A stretch of DNA of 64,000 nt from Helicobacter heilmannii (GTDB lineage: Bacteria; Campylobacterota; Campylobacteria; Campylobacterales; Helicobacteraceae): contig NZ_CDMK01000003.1 in NCBI RefSeq assembly GCF_001283065.1, positions 168,594 to 232,593 of the forward strand, given 5' to 3'. The position numbers and the translations under genes were made by a program. Positions 1 through 8,683 of the stretch are shown here, piece after piece. Below the pieces are notes generated by a model that saw only the letters and a list, made by a program, of their open reading frames with translations, did no database searches and was not told the DNA's origin. Each line of letters begins with the position of its first letter. Within the stretch, counting starts at the first letter, position 1.

Positions 1-62
1 CAAACCAACACACATCATTAAGGAATGCAATATGAAAAGAAACTTTTAGACCATACATTGTC

Positions 63-1208
63 TTGCCATCTGCCCTTTGGTTTGTAAAGGCTTTGAGGAC
101 AAGTTTGGGAATTTGTGAGATAAAAGCGATCTTTTGCGACCCTAATTTGGTGTCCTCGGCCAGATACACGCAAATTTGGGGAGAGCTCACCAGCGGGCAG
201 TTCAAACAAGGCACATTTAAACGCATCACCAAATCAGGCCAAGAAGTCTATTTAGAGGCCACCTACAACCCCGTGTTTGACAATGAGGGCAAGGTGGTGA
301 AGGTGATTAAATTCGCCACGGATGTCACCGATAAAATTTTAGAATTGAAAGAATTGCGCGCCATTTACAAGACGGCTTTAGGATCCATGGCCCTGATTGA
401 GTTTGATACAGAGGGCAAGGTCATATTCGCCAATGAGAACTTTTTAAAAGTCGTGGGTTATACTTTAGAGGAAATCAAGGGCAAGCCTCACGCGATCTTT
501 TGCGACCCCGACTATGTCAAAACCCCCCAATACACGCAGTTTTGGGACCGCTTAAAATCCGGGCAATTCACTAGAGGAACTTTTAAACGCATCACCAAAT
601 CAAGCCAAGAAGTTTATTTAGAGGCCTGTTACAACCCGGTATTTGATGAAGAAGGCAACATTTATAAATTCATTAAATTCGCCCTAGATGTCACCAGCAA
701 AGAAGAGAAGATTTTAATGACCCTAGATTTGATCAAGCAAAACCAGCGGCTCACCAGCGATGGGGACAACATGATCAAAAAGACCACGGACAGCATCCAA
801 AGTGTCGCCAACACTATGAAAAACAATGTATGCTTGGTAGACAATTTGAGCGCGCAATCTGATTCGATCTCTAGCATCACCCAAACCATCAAAGACATCG
901 CCGATCAAATCAACCTCCTCGCCCTAAACGCCGCCATTGAAGCCGCGCGGGCAGGCGAGCATGGACGGGGCTTTGCGGTGGTGGCCGATGAAGTGCGTAA
1001 ACTAGCCGAGCGCACCGGTAAGTCCGTGACTGAGATTGCAACAATCATTGGCTCGATCAGAGAAATCACCACCAAGGTCGTGACCAACACCAATACCGGC
1101 ACAGAGGAAGCCGAAAAGACGGCTCATCTCTCTTGTGAAACTGCGAATCTCATGGGTAGGATCAAGGCTGCTAGTGACTGCGTGGCGCAGGGTATGGGCG
1201 TGGTCTAA
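63..1208 (+). CDS. PAS-containing methyl-accepting chemotaxis protein, 5'-truncated
   Basis: This is a soluble chemoreceptor-like protein with no membrane segment. Residues about 25-90 match the second half of a PAS domain, residues about 105-215 are a complete PAS domain, and the rest is the MCP signalling hairpin. The hairpin tip ([20 protein letters not shown], then [15 protein letters not shown]) is near-canonical, and the two helices around it are of similar length, so the C-terminus looks complete. The two PAS copies share long stretches such as GTFKRITKS and EVYLEA, so they arose by duplication. The first copy lacks its N-terminal half, and the roughly 20 residues before it look unrelated to a PAS fold. 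The gene is therefore probably 5'-truncated, or its true start is lost by a frameshift. Such receptors signal to CheA/CheW. The ligand is unknown. Confidence 0.8.
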   Translation: MPSALWFVKALRTSLGICEIKAIFCDPNLVSSARYTQIWGELTSGQFKQGTFKRITKSGQEVYLEATYNPVFDNEGKVVKVIKFATDVTDKILELKELRAIYKTALGSMALIEFDTEGKVIFANENFLKVVGYTLEEIKGKPHAIFCDPDYVKTPQYTQFWDRLKSGQFTRGTFKRITKSSQEVYLEACYNPVFDEEGNIYKFIKFALDVTSKEEKILMTLDLIKQNQRLTSDGDNMIKKTTDSIQSVANTMKNNVCLVDNLSAQSDSISSITQTIKDIADQINLLALNAAIEAARAGEHGRGFAVVADEVRKLAERTGKSVTEIATIIGSIREITTKVVTNTNTGTEEAEKTAHLSCETANLMGRIKAASDCVAQGMGVV

Positions 1209-1388
1209 CCTATAGATTTAGGTTGGTTATGCGCCCCAAAAGGGTGGATACAGCCCTGGCCTTTTTCTCTCTACAAAGCCATCTTTAGCCCCTGCTTAGG
1301 GGAAGTTTTATCCATACTTGTTTGCTTTAAAGAGATTGTGCTATGGTTATGCCATCCGTCTTTGTTGGCATTGAAAGAAAGGCGTTTC

Positions 1389-2279
1389 ATGGAAGTGAAA
1401 AAAGGTTTGGTTTTTATGGCTCTTGGGGCGTTGAGCTTTGGAGTGATGAACGCCCTCATCAAGATCACAAGCCATCACTACTCCCCCCTAGAAAATGTCT
1501 TTTACCGCGCCTTTTTTATGATCTTGTTCACGGGTTTGCTTCACCTGGCCAAGCCGTTTAGGTTTAGGGCGTATAAAAAGGGTGGGGGCAAACTCTTGGC
1601 CTGGCGCATGGCCCTGGGAGCGGTGGCCATGGTACTTTTGTGCTACAACATTTATGCCATGCCCCTTGGCACGGCGATCGCCTTTGGACAAAGCGCGCCC
1701 ATTTACGCAATCTTCATTGCATGGTTGGTGTTTAAAGAGCCCTTAACCTGGCATTTAGTTTTAGCGGGGGTGTTGGGGCTTGTGGGCGTGATCTTGATCG
1801 CCAATCCACACACCAGTGGCCTTAGTTGGGGTTTGATTTTGTGTGGGGTGCTTAGTGCCCTATTTAAAGCCATCGCCTACACGAGTTTAAGCCGACTGAA
1901 GGCCTATTATGACAGCGGGTTTGTGATCTTCATTTTTTCGCTTTTTTTATGTGTTATTGGATCGTTGGGGTTTTTTATAAACCTCCCGCCCTTTGCCACA
2001 GGACATCATCCCATCCGCTTTAGCGGGGCGTGGTGGCGATGGGATATTTGGCTTTTAATGGGCATGGGCTTTTTTGGCATGCTGGGGCAGTATTTTTTAA
2101 CCAGGGCATATATGTGCGCGCCGGCGGGGTTGGTTTCGCCTATTGATTACACCCGCTTGCTGTGGGCAACCCTCTTTGGCATGGCACTGGGCGATCCGTG
2201 GCTTGGCGTGTATGAAGGGCTTGGCATGGCTCTTGTGGTGGGGGCGGGGCTGCTCATCATCTTTAGCAAAAAGAAGTGA
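1389..2279 (+). CDS. EamA/DMT-family transporter
   Basis: An inner-membrane protein of about 296 residues with some ten hydrophobic segments arranged as two EamA repeats, typical of the drug/metabolite transporter superfamily. The motif FGVMNALIK in the first helix and the glycine-rich later helices (GLVGVILIANP) fit the family. An in-frame GTG at 1338 would add 17 residues, but an extended -10 element (TGCTATGGT, 1339-1347) covers that position, so the ATG at 1389 is preferred. The protein probably exports small metabolites or amino acids. The substrate cannot be predicted. Confidence 0.8.
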   Translation: MEVKKGLVFMALGALSFGVMNALIKITSHHYSPLENVFYRAFFMILFTGLLHLAKPFRFRAYKKGGGKLLAWRMALGAVAMVLLCYNIYAMPLGTAIAFGQSAPIYAIFIAWLVFKEPLTWHLVLAGVLGLVGVILIANPHTSGLSWGLILCGVLSALFKAIAYTSLSRLKAYYDSGFVIFIFSLFLCVIGSLGFFINLPPFATGHHPIRFSGAWWRWDIWLLMGMGFFGMLGQYFLTRAYMCAPAGLVSPIDYTRLLWATLFGMALGDPWLGVYEGLGMALVVGAGLLIIFSKKK

Positions 2280-2300
2280 TGGAGGTTTATGTTTGTAGGG

Positions 2301-2306
2301 TATAAT
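2301..2306 (+). promoter_or_regulatory. -10 element TATAAT upstream of the membrane protein gene at 2360
   Basis: A perfect TATAAT hexamer lies 54 bases before the proposed TTG start, in the short gap after the EamA transporter. No clear -35 element is visible, which is usual for Helicobacter sigma-80 promoters. Confidence 0.55.
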
Positions 2307-2359
2307 GCCGGTTTTCACGCTAAGGATTTTAATGTGTATCCCAAATCGCTTTAACCCCA

Positions 2360-3556
2360 TTGAGTAGTCTGCCCCAAAACACCCCCACCACAATCTACCA
2401 CTTGGGCTTAGGTCTGCTCGTACTCGTGAGTTTGGGCTTAGGGGTATGCAAGAGCTTGGAAATCTCCATCAGCTACAAAGAAGCCTTGCTTTACTTTAGC
2501 CCCTCGCATTTTTTCCTAGACAAACTCCTTTTAAGTGTCCTGCACGCTTTTGTTAACAGCGCACTGCTGCCAAAAGACCTGGCCCTGCGCCTGCCCGGTT
2601 TGCTCTTGCATGGCTTGAATATTGTCCTGATCTACCTTTTAAGTGTACGCATCTGTGCCCAAAAGCCCTACGACCCACTCTTAGTGGCCATCACCTTTGC
2701 TCTCCTGCCCGGCGTGCAATTGGGAGCGGTGTTGCTGAGCAAAGCAAGCCTACTCATCACTTTAACCCTCTTATGTCTACTTTTGTATAAGACCTATGCG
2801 CTCTATCTCTTGGCGGCTTTAGCCACCTTCTTGGATGCGAGCTGTGCAGTGTTGCTGGCTGGCTTGTTGCTCAACGCTTTGAAACACAAACAGTGGCTGC
2901 TTGCGGGATGTTTGTTTGCCGCCTTTTGCGTGAACTTCTACATCTTCGCACCCATTATGGGCATCCCGCAGGGCTTTTTCTTAAACACTCTCTTTTTAAT
3001 GCTCATCCTCTACTCCCCCGGCCTTTGTATTTACTATCCCTACACCCTCTACGCCCAAGTGGTCAAAGACTACAAGCAAGAAAGTTTAGTGGGGATTGTG
3101 GGGGCTGTGGGTTTTTGTGCCCCCCTATTGCTCTCCTTGCGCCAAGAGCCGGCTCCTGAGTTTTTGAGCTTTGGGGCTTGCGGCATGCCTATTCTACTAC
3201 AAAGAGCCCTTTCAAGCATCCGCTCACATTTGCCCATTTTCCGCAGCCATTACCGCATCCGCTATAGTCTAGTCTTTGGTACGCTTTTACTAGAGAGCGT
3301 GTTTTTGCTGGGTGGGGGGTATAACCAGTTTGTGCGCACCCACTATGTCGCTAAAGAACTCGCCAGTGCACTACAAAAGCGGGGGATCGATCGCATCAAC
3401 ACCCTTTCTCCCAAAATGGCACTCCGTTTAAAGTTTTATGGAATCGGTTTTGGGGGAGATTTATATTTGATCCAGCAAGACCAGCATGCAGATATACAAA
3501 TCCGCTACAGGCACAAGACCATCGCCCGCTACGCGGTGTTGCAAAAACACCCCTAG
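2360..3556 (+). CDS. Multi-pass membrane protein, possibly GT-C glycosyltransferase-like
   Basis: About 398 residues with many hydrophobic segments in the first 300 residues, then a soluble C-terminal part of about 90 residues. The early acidic/aromatic loop followed by repeated leucine-rich helices resembles PMT/ArnT-type (GT-C) membrane glycosyltransferases, but I see no decisive catalytic motif. The start is a TTG with no strong ribosome-binding site. An ATG at 2332 opens only an 11-codon frame in another phase. The start is therefore uncertain, and a lost upstream start or a frameshift cannot be excluded. The gene converges on gatC and their 3' ends overlap by four bases. Confidence 0.6.
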   Translation: MSSLPQNTPTTIYHLGLGLLVLVSLGLGVCKSLEISISYKEALLYFSPSHFFLDKLLLSVLHAFVNSALLPKDLALRLPGLLLHGLNIVLIYLLSVRICAQKPYDPLLVAITFALLPGVQLGAVLLSKASLLITLTLLCLLLYKTYALYLLAALATFLDASCAVLLAGLLLNALKHKQWLLAGCLFAAFCVNFYIFAPIMGIPQGFFLNTLFLMLILYSPGLCIYYPYTLYAQVVKDYKQESLVGIVGAVGFCAPLLLSLRQEPAPEFLSFGACGMPILLQRALSSIRSHLPIFRSHYRIRYSLVFGTLLLESVFLLGGGYNQFVRTHYVAKELASALQKRGIDRINTLSPKMALRLKFYGIGFGGDLYLIQQDQHADIQIRYRHKTIARYAVLQKHP

Positions 3557-3837
3557 GTTTCTATGATCTTAGGCACAATGAAATAGCCCTCTTGGGCCTT
3601 TGGAGCGTGGGCTAAAATGTCTCTAGAGATGTTGGGGTCGTTAGCGGGCGTGTCCTCTCTTAGAGGAGTGGGCGCGCTTTGGTGTGGCTGCACGCTGCTT
3701 AAATCGATTTCATTTAGACTATCCACAAATTCCAACACCTCTTTTAAATGCCCCTTCAGGTCTTCTTTTTCATCAGGAGCAATCTCCAACATAGAGAGTT
3801 TGGCAAGTTTGTTTAAGAGTGCATCGTCAATTTGCAT
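3553..3837 (-). CDS. gatC: Asp-tRNA(Asn)/Glu-tRNA(Gln) amidotransferase subunit C
   Basis: A 94-residue protein matching GatC over its whole length, with an N-terminal helical LLNKLAKLSMLEIAPDE region, the central LREDTP motif and a C-terminal EGYFIVPKIIE end. GatC stabilises the GatAB amidotransferase that converts misacylated Glu-tRNA(Gln) and Asp-tRNA(Asn), which Helicobacter needs because it lacks the direct synthetases. gatA and gatB are not in the window, so the gene stands apart from its partners, as in H. pylori. Upstream on the same strand is the sugar dehydrogenase gene, nine bases away. Confidence 0.93.
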   Translation of the reverse strand: MQIDDALLNKLAKLSMLEIAPDEKEDLKGHLKEVLEFVDSLNEIDLSSVQPHQSAPTPLREDTPANDPNISRDILAHAPKAQEGYFIVPKIIET

Positions 3838-3846
3838 GTTTATCCT

Positions 3847-4800
3847 TTAATCGTGGTGGTGGCAAGCGACCTTGTGGCAGAGCGGGTGGCACTCCTCATC
3901 GGTGTGCGTGAGGTTAGCGTGCCTAATGTCAGAAGCTAACTCTAAAGAGGGACGCACATCCTCTAAACCCAGCCCCTCCCCGCTCAAAATTTCTTGATAA
4001 CTCTTGGTACATAAATCCTCCATGCCATGGCTAAAGTCGATCTCTTGCCCTTCTAGCACTAAAGAGCGGTAAGAGCCGTTGCGGTGCAAGCCCAGTTTAG
4101 CTGGGTTGATGGAGAGAAACCACAACACATGGGCGTGCTCCAGGCGTAAAGTCCCGCCGATGCAATCGTGTTTGTGCACATGCACAGCAAAGTCCACCAC
4201 TGCCCCAAAAATGTCCAAGAGAATGTCAAAAAAATGGATACACAGATTGAGTGCTAGTCCGCCGCTGCGCTCCTCATCGCCCTTCCACGAGTTGAAATAC
4301 CATTTGCCCCGCAAGATCAAATAGGTCAAAGAGATGTTGTAGATTTTATCCGGCTCGTCTAGCAGTGCGGCCTGCACACTCTTTTTTAGATCGATCACAT
4401 TGGGGTGTAAGCGCAACTGCATGATGTTGAACACCCGCCTATCATACTTTTTCTCTAGGTTACGGATCTCATTGAGTTCGCCTGGATCGAGCACCAAAGG
4501 TTTCTCACAAATAACATTGATCCCATGGCTTAGGGCAAATTCGATGTGCTCGAAGTGTAGGTAGTTGGGCGTGCAAATCACCATAAAGTCCAAGAACTTC
4601 TCATCAGCCTTGCACTCTTGCAGGTATTGGTGCAGGTCCTCTAGACTCGTGAAAAACTCACAATCTAGATAGTATTGGTCCAAGACCCCCACGCTATCGT
4701 GGATGTCCACAGCGCAATCCAACACATGTCCGGTTTCATAAATGGCTTTAATGTGCTTGGGGGCGACAAAGCCCCCCACCCCAATGATCCCAAACAGCAT
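3847..4800 (-). CDS. Gfo/Idh/MocA-family sugar dehydrogenase, WlbA/WbpB-like, with His/Cys-rich C-terminal tail
   Basis: A 317-residue NAD-dependent oxidoreductase. The N-terminus carries the Rossmann motif GIIGVGGFVAPKH. The CEKPLVLD strand at about residue 100 supplies the family's conserved E-K-P lysine. The stretch RGKWYFNSWKGDEERSGG with IHFFD resembles WlbA/WbpB, which oxidise UDP-N-acetylglucosaminuronate during synthesis of diaminated sugars of surface polysaccharides. That role is inferred, since no partner genes are adjacent. The last 20 residues hold six histidines and three cysteines and end in HHHD. Such a tail is not part of the family fold and looks like a metal-binding extension. 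Confidence 0.8.
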   Translation of the reverse strand: MLFGIIGVGGFVAPKHIKAIYETGHVLDCAVDIHDSVGVLDQYYLDCEFFTSLEDLHQYLQECKADEKFLDFMVICTPNYLHFEHIEFALSHGINVICEKPLVLDPGELNEIRNLEKKYDRRVFNIMQLRLHPNVIDLKKSVQAALLDEPDKIYNISLTYLILRGKWYFNSWKGDEERSGGLALNLCIHFFDILLDIFGAVVDFAVHVHKHDCIGGTLRLEHAHVLWFLSINPAKLGLHRNGSYRSLVLEGQEIDFSHGMEDLCTKSYQEILSGEGLGLEDVRPSLELASDIRHANLTHTDEECHPLCHKVACHHHD

Positions 4801-4867
4801 GCAAGCTCCTCGAATGGTTTAAATCCTAAGAACCCCCATGCTAGCAAAACTCCCTTTAGGCTGTACT

Positions 4868-7468
4868 TTAATACTGGTAAGAAATCTCAAAGCGGGCATT
4901 AAAGCCGGGCTCGGGTAGTGCCATGCGGATTTGCCCAGCGCGGGCAACCATGTCCTCGTGTGGTGCATCCGCACTGGCCTGCCACACGGAGGTTTGGTTG
5001 ACATAGTATTTGTTGAAGATGTTGTTGAACACCGCTGAGAGTCTGAGCCCATTCCAATGTTTATAGGGCGGAACCCAGTTGACAAAGATACTGCTCACGC
5101 CATAGCCGGGCTTGTGCACGGGCATGAGCCCATAGCCGGGGTAGTAAATGCTGTAGCCATTGTAGAACATGTTCGTGACAAAGCGGCTAAGCCATGTGAG
5201 GCTAAGCCCGGCGTGTTTGAAAACATAGTCGGCTTTTAAAATGAAGACATTGCCATAGGTGGCGGCCAGCGCGTAAGTGTCGGCTAGCAGGTAATAGCCC
5301 CGATGATAGCCCGTAGGATTAGCCACCGTGGGCCACGAGCGTGCGATGGAGAAGGTTCCCGTAAAGCCTTTGTACTTGACATTCCCACTCACCTCATACC
5401 CGAAAATGGCGATGGTTTCAGGAAGGTTACCTGTGAGGTTTTTAGCCGTGGCGTTGCCCCCGCCGTTTTTAGAGATGTCTTGCCCATAGGAGTTAACAAA
5501 GTTATTGATGACCTGATAGAATGCAGCTCCTCGGACATTAAAATAAGGGCTATTATAGTCAATGTTAAACTCTACATTTTGCCCAATAGTGGGTTTTAAG
5601 TTCTTTTCATAAATGACAGTTGGATCGCGCATGAGCACCCCATCCCCAGGCAATGCCCCCTTTGTAACATAAGCATAGGAGAGTTTCAAGCCCAAAGCTT
5701 CAATGGGGTTATATAAAATCGTGGCACTGGGGCTAAAACCAGATGTCAAGTGGTTGTACCCATCCTTATCTTTGAGGGTGTAGATGTCATAGCGCGTACC
5801 CGCCCCTACGATGAGGTTTTTAAGAAAATTATAGTTGGCCTGCACATAGCCCCCGATGATGTTGCCGATGCCATAGGAGTTTTGGGGCAAGCCACGGTAG
5901 GCGGGGTTAGCGGTACTCATGTTTTGATCATATTCGTCGGTTGTTGGATCAACATAGTAATGGCGGTAGGGCAGGCCTGGGCCAGTGGGGTCGTTAGGAT
6001 TAATATTGCCCGGATACAAGCCGTTTTTCTTGTCAAGTCCTGAAAAGGCACTGAGGTTTTGGTAAATTGCCCCGTATTCAAAGACATTGCCATAATCGGG
6101 TGTGATGGGGTGCTGGACCTTGACATTGACCCCGGAGTTGATGAGGAAAATATCCCTTTGCAGCGTCCCTTCAGCGTCCGCGTTGCCCAGTGTCCAGTCA
6201 TTGGGGGTGGGGTTTTGGGCGTTGGGGGGAGTCATGTCATAGGCTTGGTGGGTAGGGACCATTTGGTCACCACTACCATAGCCAATGTTATAGCCACCCC
6301 CGGCAACGGGGGTGATGGTGCCTTTCTCGCATTGGCTAGGATTTGCAGTACACCAACTATTGACTTCTGAAACATAGTAGGGATTAGTGGGCTCATTGGA
6401 AGTGTAGGCAAAAGGATTGCGCACGGGTTTATAATTGCCGTTGCGGACATTTAAAAAGGTGGTGGCGGTGATGCGCGGCTCGCCAAAGCTATCGCCCCCT
6501 TCGTGGTTGTATTTAAAAGATAAGTTGTGGTTCACATTGATCAAATACGCCAGCTCTTTGCCAAAGTCAATCAAAAAAGGGGCGGGCTGGGTGCCCGGGT
6601 CGTTGGCTTTGCTCAGCGCACTGGTGGCGTTGGGGCGCAACAAGCGCTCGGAGTTGTAGCGGGTCATGTTATAGCTCATGGCGAGGCTGTCTTTTTCATT
6701 GAAGTAGCCATTGATTTTAAAAAGAATGTTGTTTTGTTGGCCACTACTGCCGATCACCTTGTCGCTTTTGGGCGGGTTGTCGACATCGTAAGTGGGGTGG
6801 AAGAGGTTTTTCATGTCATTTGTACCATCGCGGTAGTAAAAGATATTTTGGTTGGTGTAGTAACCCAAAATGTCCCACTTAGTGGCCCGGTAAGCTGCGA
6901 TAGTGTTGATGCGGTAACCAAAGTTTGTGTAAAAGCTCACCGCTGCCTGTCCGCCATAGGTCTGCCCTCGGCGCAAGAAGTCGTTCGCCCCGATCGTCTC
7001 CATCGCCATTTTGCCCGCAATGGCTCCAGGCCCAGCCGAGGCATTGGCCGCCCCCTTGATCACATCAATTTCTTTGAGCATCCCCGGGTCGATGATGGTG
7101 TTCGCGTCGTGGTGAAAGATGTTGCCATTTTGCGCTGCGCCGTCAATTGTAACACGCAGCAAGCGGCTCTCCATGCCCCGCACATAGACCTTTTGTGCCA
7201 TATAACCCCCACCGGCGACATTCACATCCGCCCTTGTTCGAAACAAGTCATTGACTTGGTTGCTCTGGCGTTGTTGTAACTCTTTGCGGCCGATGGTCAT
7301 GCGGTTGTTGTACTCAAAGGTGCGCTCGCCTAGGGTTGTAACCTTGCCCAAGGTGTGCGACTCTTGAGCGTCCAAAGTAACCCCGCCCATCGCCCCCAGC
7401 ACACAAAAAGCGTGGGGAACATAGGATTTTAAACCGCCAATAGGGCGGTGTTTACGCTTAACTCTCAT
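4868..7468 (-). CDS. frpB4: TonB-dependent outer membrane receptor, FrpB4-like (probable nickel uptake)
   Basis: An 866-residue protein with an N-terminal signal region, a plug domain (about residues 40-190, including VYVRGMESRLLRVTIDGA and IDVIKGAANASAGPGAIAG) and a C-terminal 22-strand barrel ending in an aromatic residue (FEISYQY). Length and sequence resemble H. pylori FrpB4, the NikR-repressed, TonB-dependent nickel transporter, better than heme or citrate receptors. The symbol is tentative. The gene is divergent from an outer membrane protein gene, and an AT-rich region with a perfect inverted repeat at 7535-7556 lies between them. Ni import would serve the urease and hydrogenase encoded in this window. 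Ferric-siderophore uptake remains possible. Confidence 0.78.
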   Translation of the reverse strand: MRVKRKHRPIGGLKSYVPHAFCVLGAMGGVTLDAQESHTLGKVTTLGERTFEYNNRMTIGRKELQQRQSNQVNDLFRTRADVNVAGGGYMAQKVYVRGMESRLLRVTIDGAAQNGNIFHHDANTIIDPGMLKEIDVIKGAANASAGPGAIAGKMAMETIGANDFLRRGQTYGGQAAVSFYTNFGYRINTIAAYRATKWDILGYYTNQNIFYYRDGTNDMKNLFHPTYDVDNPPKSDKVIGSSGQQNNILFKINGYFNEKDSLAMSYNMTRYNSERLLRPNATSALSKANDPGTQPAPFLIDFGKELAYLINVNHNLSFKYNHEGGDSFGEPRITATTFLNVRNGNYKPVRNPFAYTSNEPTNPYYVSEVNSWCTANPSQCEKGTITPVAGGGYNIGYGSGDQMVPTHQAYDMTPPNAQNPTPNDWTLGNADAEGTLQRDIFLINSGVNVKVQHPITPDYGNVFEYGAIYQNLSAFSGLDKKNGLYPGNINPNDPTGPGLPYRHYYVDPTTDEYDQNMSTANPAYRGLPQNSYGIGNIIGGYVQANYNFLKNLIVGAGTRYDIYTLKDKDGYNHLTSGFSPSATILYNPIEALGLKLSYAYVTKGALPGDGVLMRDPTVIYEKNLKPTIGQNVEFNIDYNSPYFNVRGAAFYQVINNFVNSYGQDISKNGGGNATAKNLTGNLPETIAIFGYEVSGNVKYKGFTGTFSIARSWPTVANPTGYHRGYYLLADTYALAATYGNVFILKADYVFKHAGLSLTWLSRFVTNMFYNGYSIYYPGYGLMPVHKPGYGVSSIFVNWVPPYKHWNGLRLSAVFNNIFNKYYVNQTSVWQASADAPHEDMVARAGQIRMALPEPGFNARFEISYQY

Positions 7469-7534
7469 CGATAATCCTAAAGAAGTGGAATAAATGAGAG
7501 TATTCTATATGCAAAAAGCTTATATCTTATTTAA

Positions 7535-7556
7535 AAATATTATTTTAGTAATATTT
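7535..7556. promoter_or_regulatory. Perfect 8-bp inverted repeat, candidate NikR/Fur operator
   Basis: AAATATTA (7535-7542) and TAATATTT (7549-7556) are exact reverse complements around a six-base spacer. The site lies 67 bases upstream of the TonB receptor and 124 bases upstream of the divergent outer membrane protein gene. Arm composition resembles NikR and Fur sites of Helicobacter, but spacing matches neither published consensus exactly. Confidence 0.5.
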
Positions 7557-7629
7557 AAATGATTTTCAAAATTGGATTTAATGTTGTCTTTTTGGTTTTG
7601 TTTTATTTGCTTTTTATAATTGTTTTTGA

Positions 7630-7635
7630 TATAAT
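7630..7635 (+). promoter_or_regulatory. -10 element TATAAT for the outer membrane protein gene
   Basis: A perfect TATAAT in a strongly AT-rich stretch, 45 bases before the start codon at 7680. No convincing -35 box is present. Confidence 0.6.
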
Positions 7636-7679
7636 AAAAAATCTATCTTTAATAATACCTACAAGGAAAATGCGATTTT

Positions 7680-8669
7680 ATGGAAAATCAAAGTCAAGCT
7701 TGTTATGGGCGTAAAATGCTCAAGATGTGGTTACTTTTTGGGACCTGCGTACTGCAAGCCGAGCAGAGCGGAGCTTTCATTGGCGTGGGGTTGGAAGTGG
7801 GGCGCGCGAACAAACAGGTTGTGGGCGAGAGGAATGGTCAAGTTTTTCAAGTGCCCAGCGGCACGGTCGTACAATCCGCCTCCTATGTCCCCGGCCACGG
7901 CAGCGATGAATGCGTGGAGGGCAATTGCAAGGCAGTTTGGACACCCGGGGTTAATGGCGTGATGAACAGCACAAATGCCACCAACTATGGGCGCAACCAA
8001 CCCATGTTTGGTCTCAATGTCTTAGCCGGTTATAAACAATTCTTTGGTAAGAAAAAATGGTTTGGCTTGCGCTACTACGGGTTTTTTGACTATGGGCATA
8101 GCAACTTCTCTAATGCCACGGCGGCTAATCGCGTGAGCGTGTTCTACCTCAACAACGACAAAGTGGATATGTACACCTATGGGGCAGGCATCGATGCGCT
8201 CTTTGACATCATCAATAAAAAGAAATTTGCCATTGGGCTGTTTGTGGGCGTGCAATTTGCCGGCAATTCTTGGACGAGCAATAAAACGGGCTATTACAAC
8301 CAAGGTTTTGTGATCGGCACCGTGAGTGGGCAATGCGCCTACATCCCCGAGGGCAATGTCAACCCTTGCAATCCAAGCGCACACCTCACCAATCCAGTGG
8401 GCACCACGGGTGTGGTTAATCCCGCTAGCCTCATCTCCACAGGTCCTTTAGCGCACCGCATCAACAGCACGCATTTTCAATTCTTGGTGGATGTGGGTCT
8501 GCGCACCAACTTCATCAAGCACCATGGCGTGGAGTTTGGGATCAAAATCCCCACTATCCCCAATATGTACTACAAGGGCAACACCACCAAGGGTGGCGAT
8601 CTTTATACGCTTACCGAAACCTTTAGACGGCAATACTCCATGTATTTGCGCTACATCTATAGCTTCTAA
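7680..8669 (+). CDS. Helicobacter outer membrane protein (Hop/Hor-type)
   Basis: A 329-residue protein with a short signal sequence (residues about 13-28, WLLFGTCVLQA) followed by GAFIGVGLEVG, a typical first strand of Helicobacter outer membrane proteins. It ends in YSMYLRYIYSF, the aromatic-terminated last barrel strand of this family. Two cysteine pairs in extracellular-like loops (about residues 78-83 and 219-230) probably form disulphides. A ribosome-binding site (AAGGA, 7663-7667) lies 12 bases before the ATG at 7680. The ATG at 7713 would give a tidier signal peptide but has no obvious ribosome site. The role could be adhesin or porin. It may share regulation with the divergent TonB receptor. 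Confidence 0.82.
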   Translation: MENQSQACYGRKMLKMWLLFGTCVLQAEQSGAFIGVGLEVGRANKQVVGERNGQVFQVPSGTVVQSASYVPGHGSDECVEGNCKAVWTPGVNGVMNSTNATNYGRNQPMFGLNVLAGYKQFFGKKKWFGLRYYGFFDYGHSNFSNATAANRVSVFYLNNDKVDMYTYGAGIDALFDIINKKKFAIGLFVGVQFAGNSWTSNKTGYYNQGFVIGTVSGQCAYIPEGNVNPCNPSAHLTNPVGTTGVVNPASLISTGPLAHRINSTHFQFLVDVGLRTNFIKHHGVEFGIKIPTIPNMYYKGNTTKGGDLYTLTETFRRQYSMYLRYIYSF

Positions 8670-8683
8670 ATTTTTAGCTCGCC

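Noticed and set aside
1288-1304. CCCC-TGCTTA-GGGG hairpin before the EamA transporter as a terminator
   Set aside because: The stem is only four bases, and a T run follows only partly. It is too weak to call.
6527-7279. A 250-codon plus-strand open frame inside the TonB receptor gene
   Set aside because: It is the antisense shadow of a well-supported receptor. The protein has no recognisable domain and no ribosome site.
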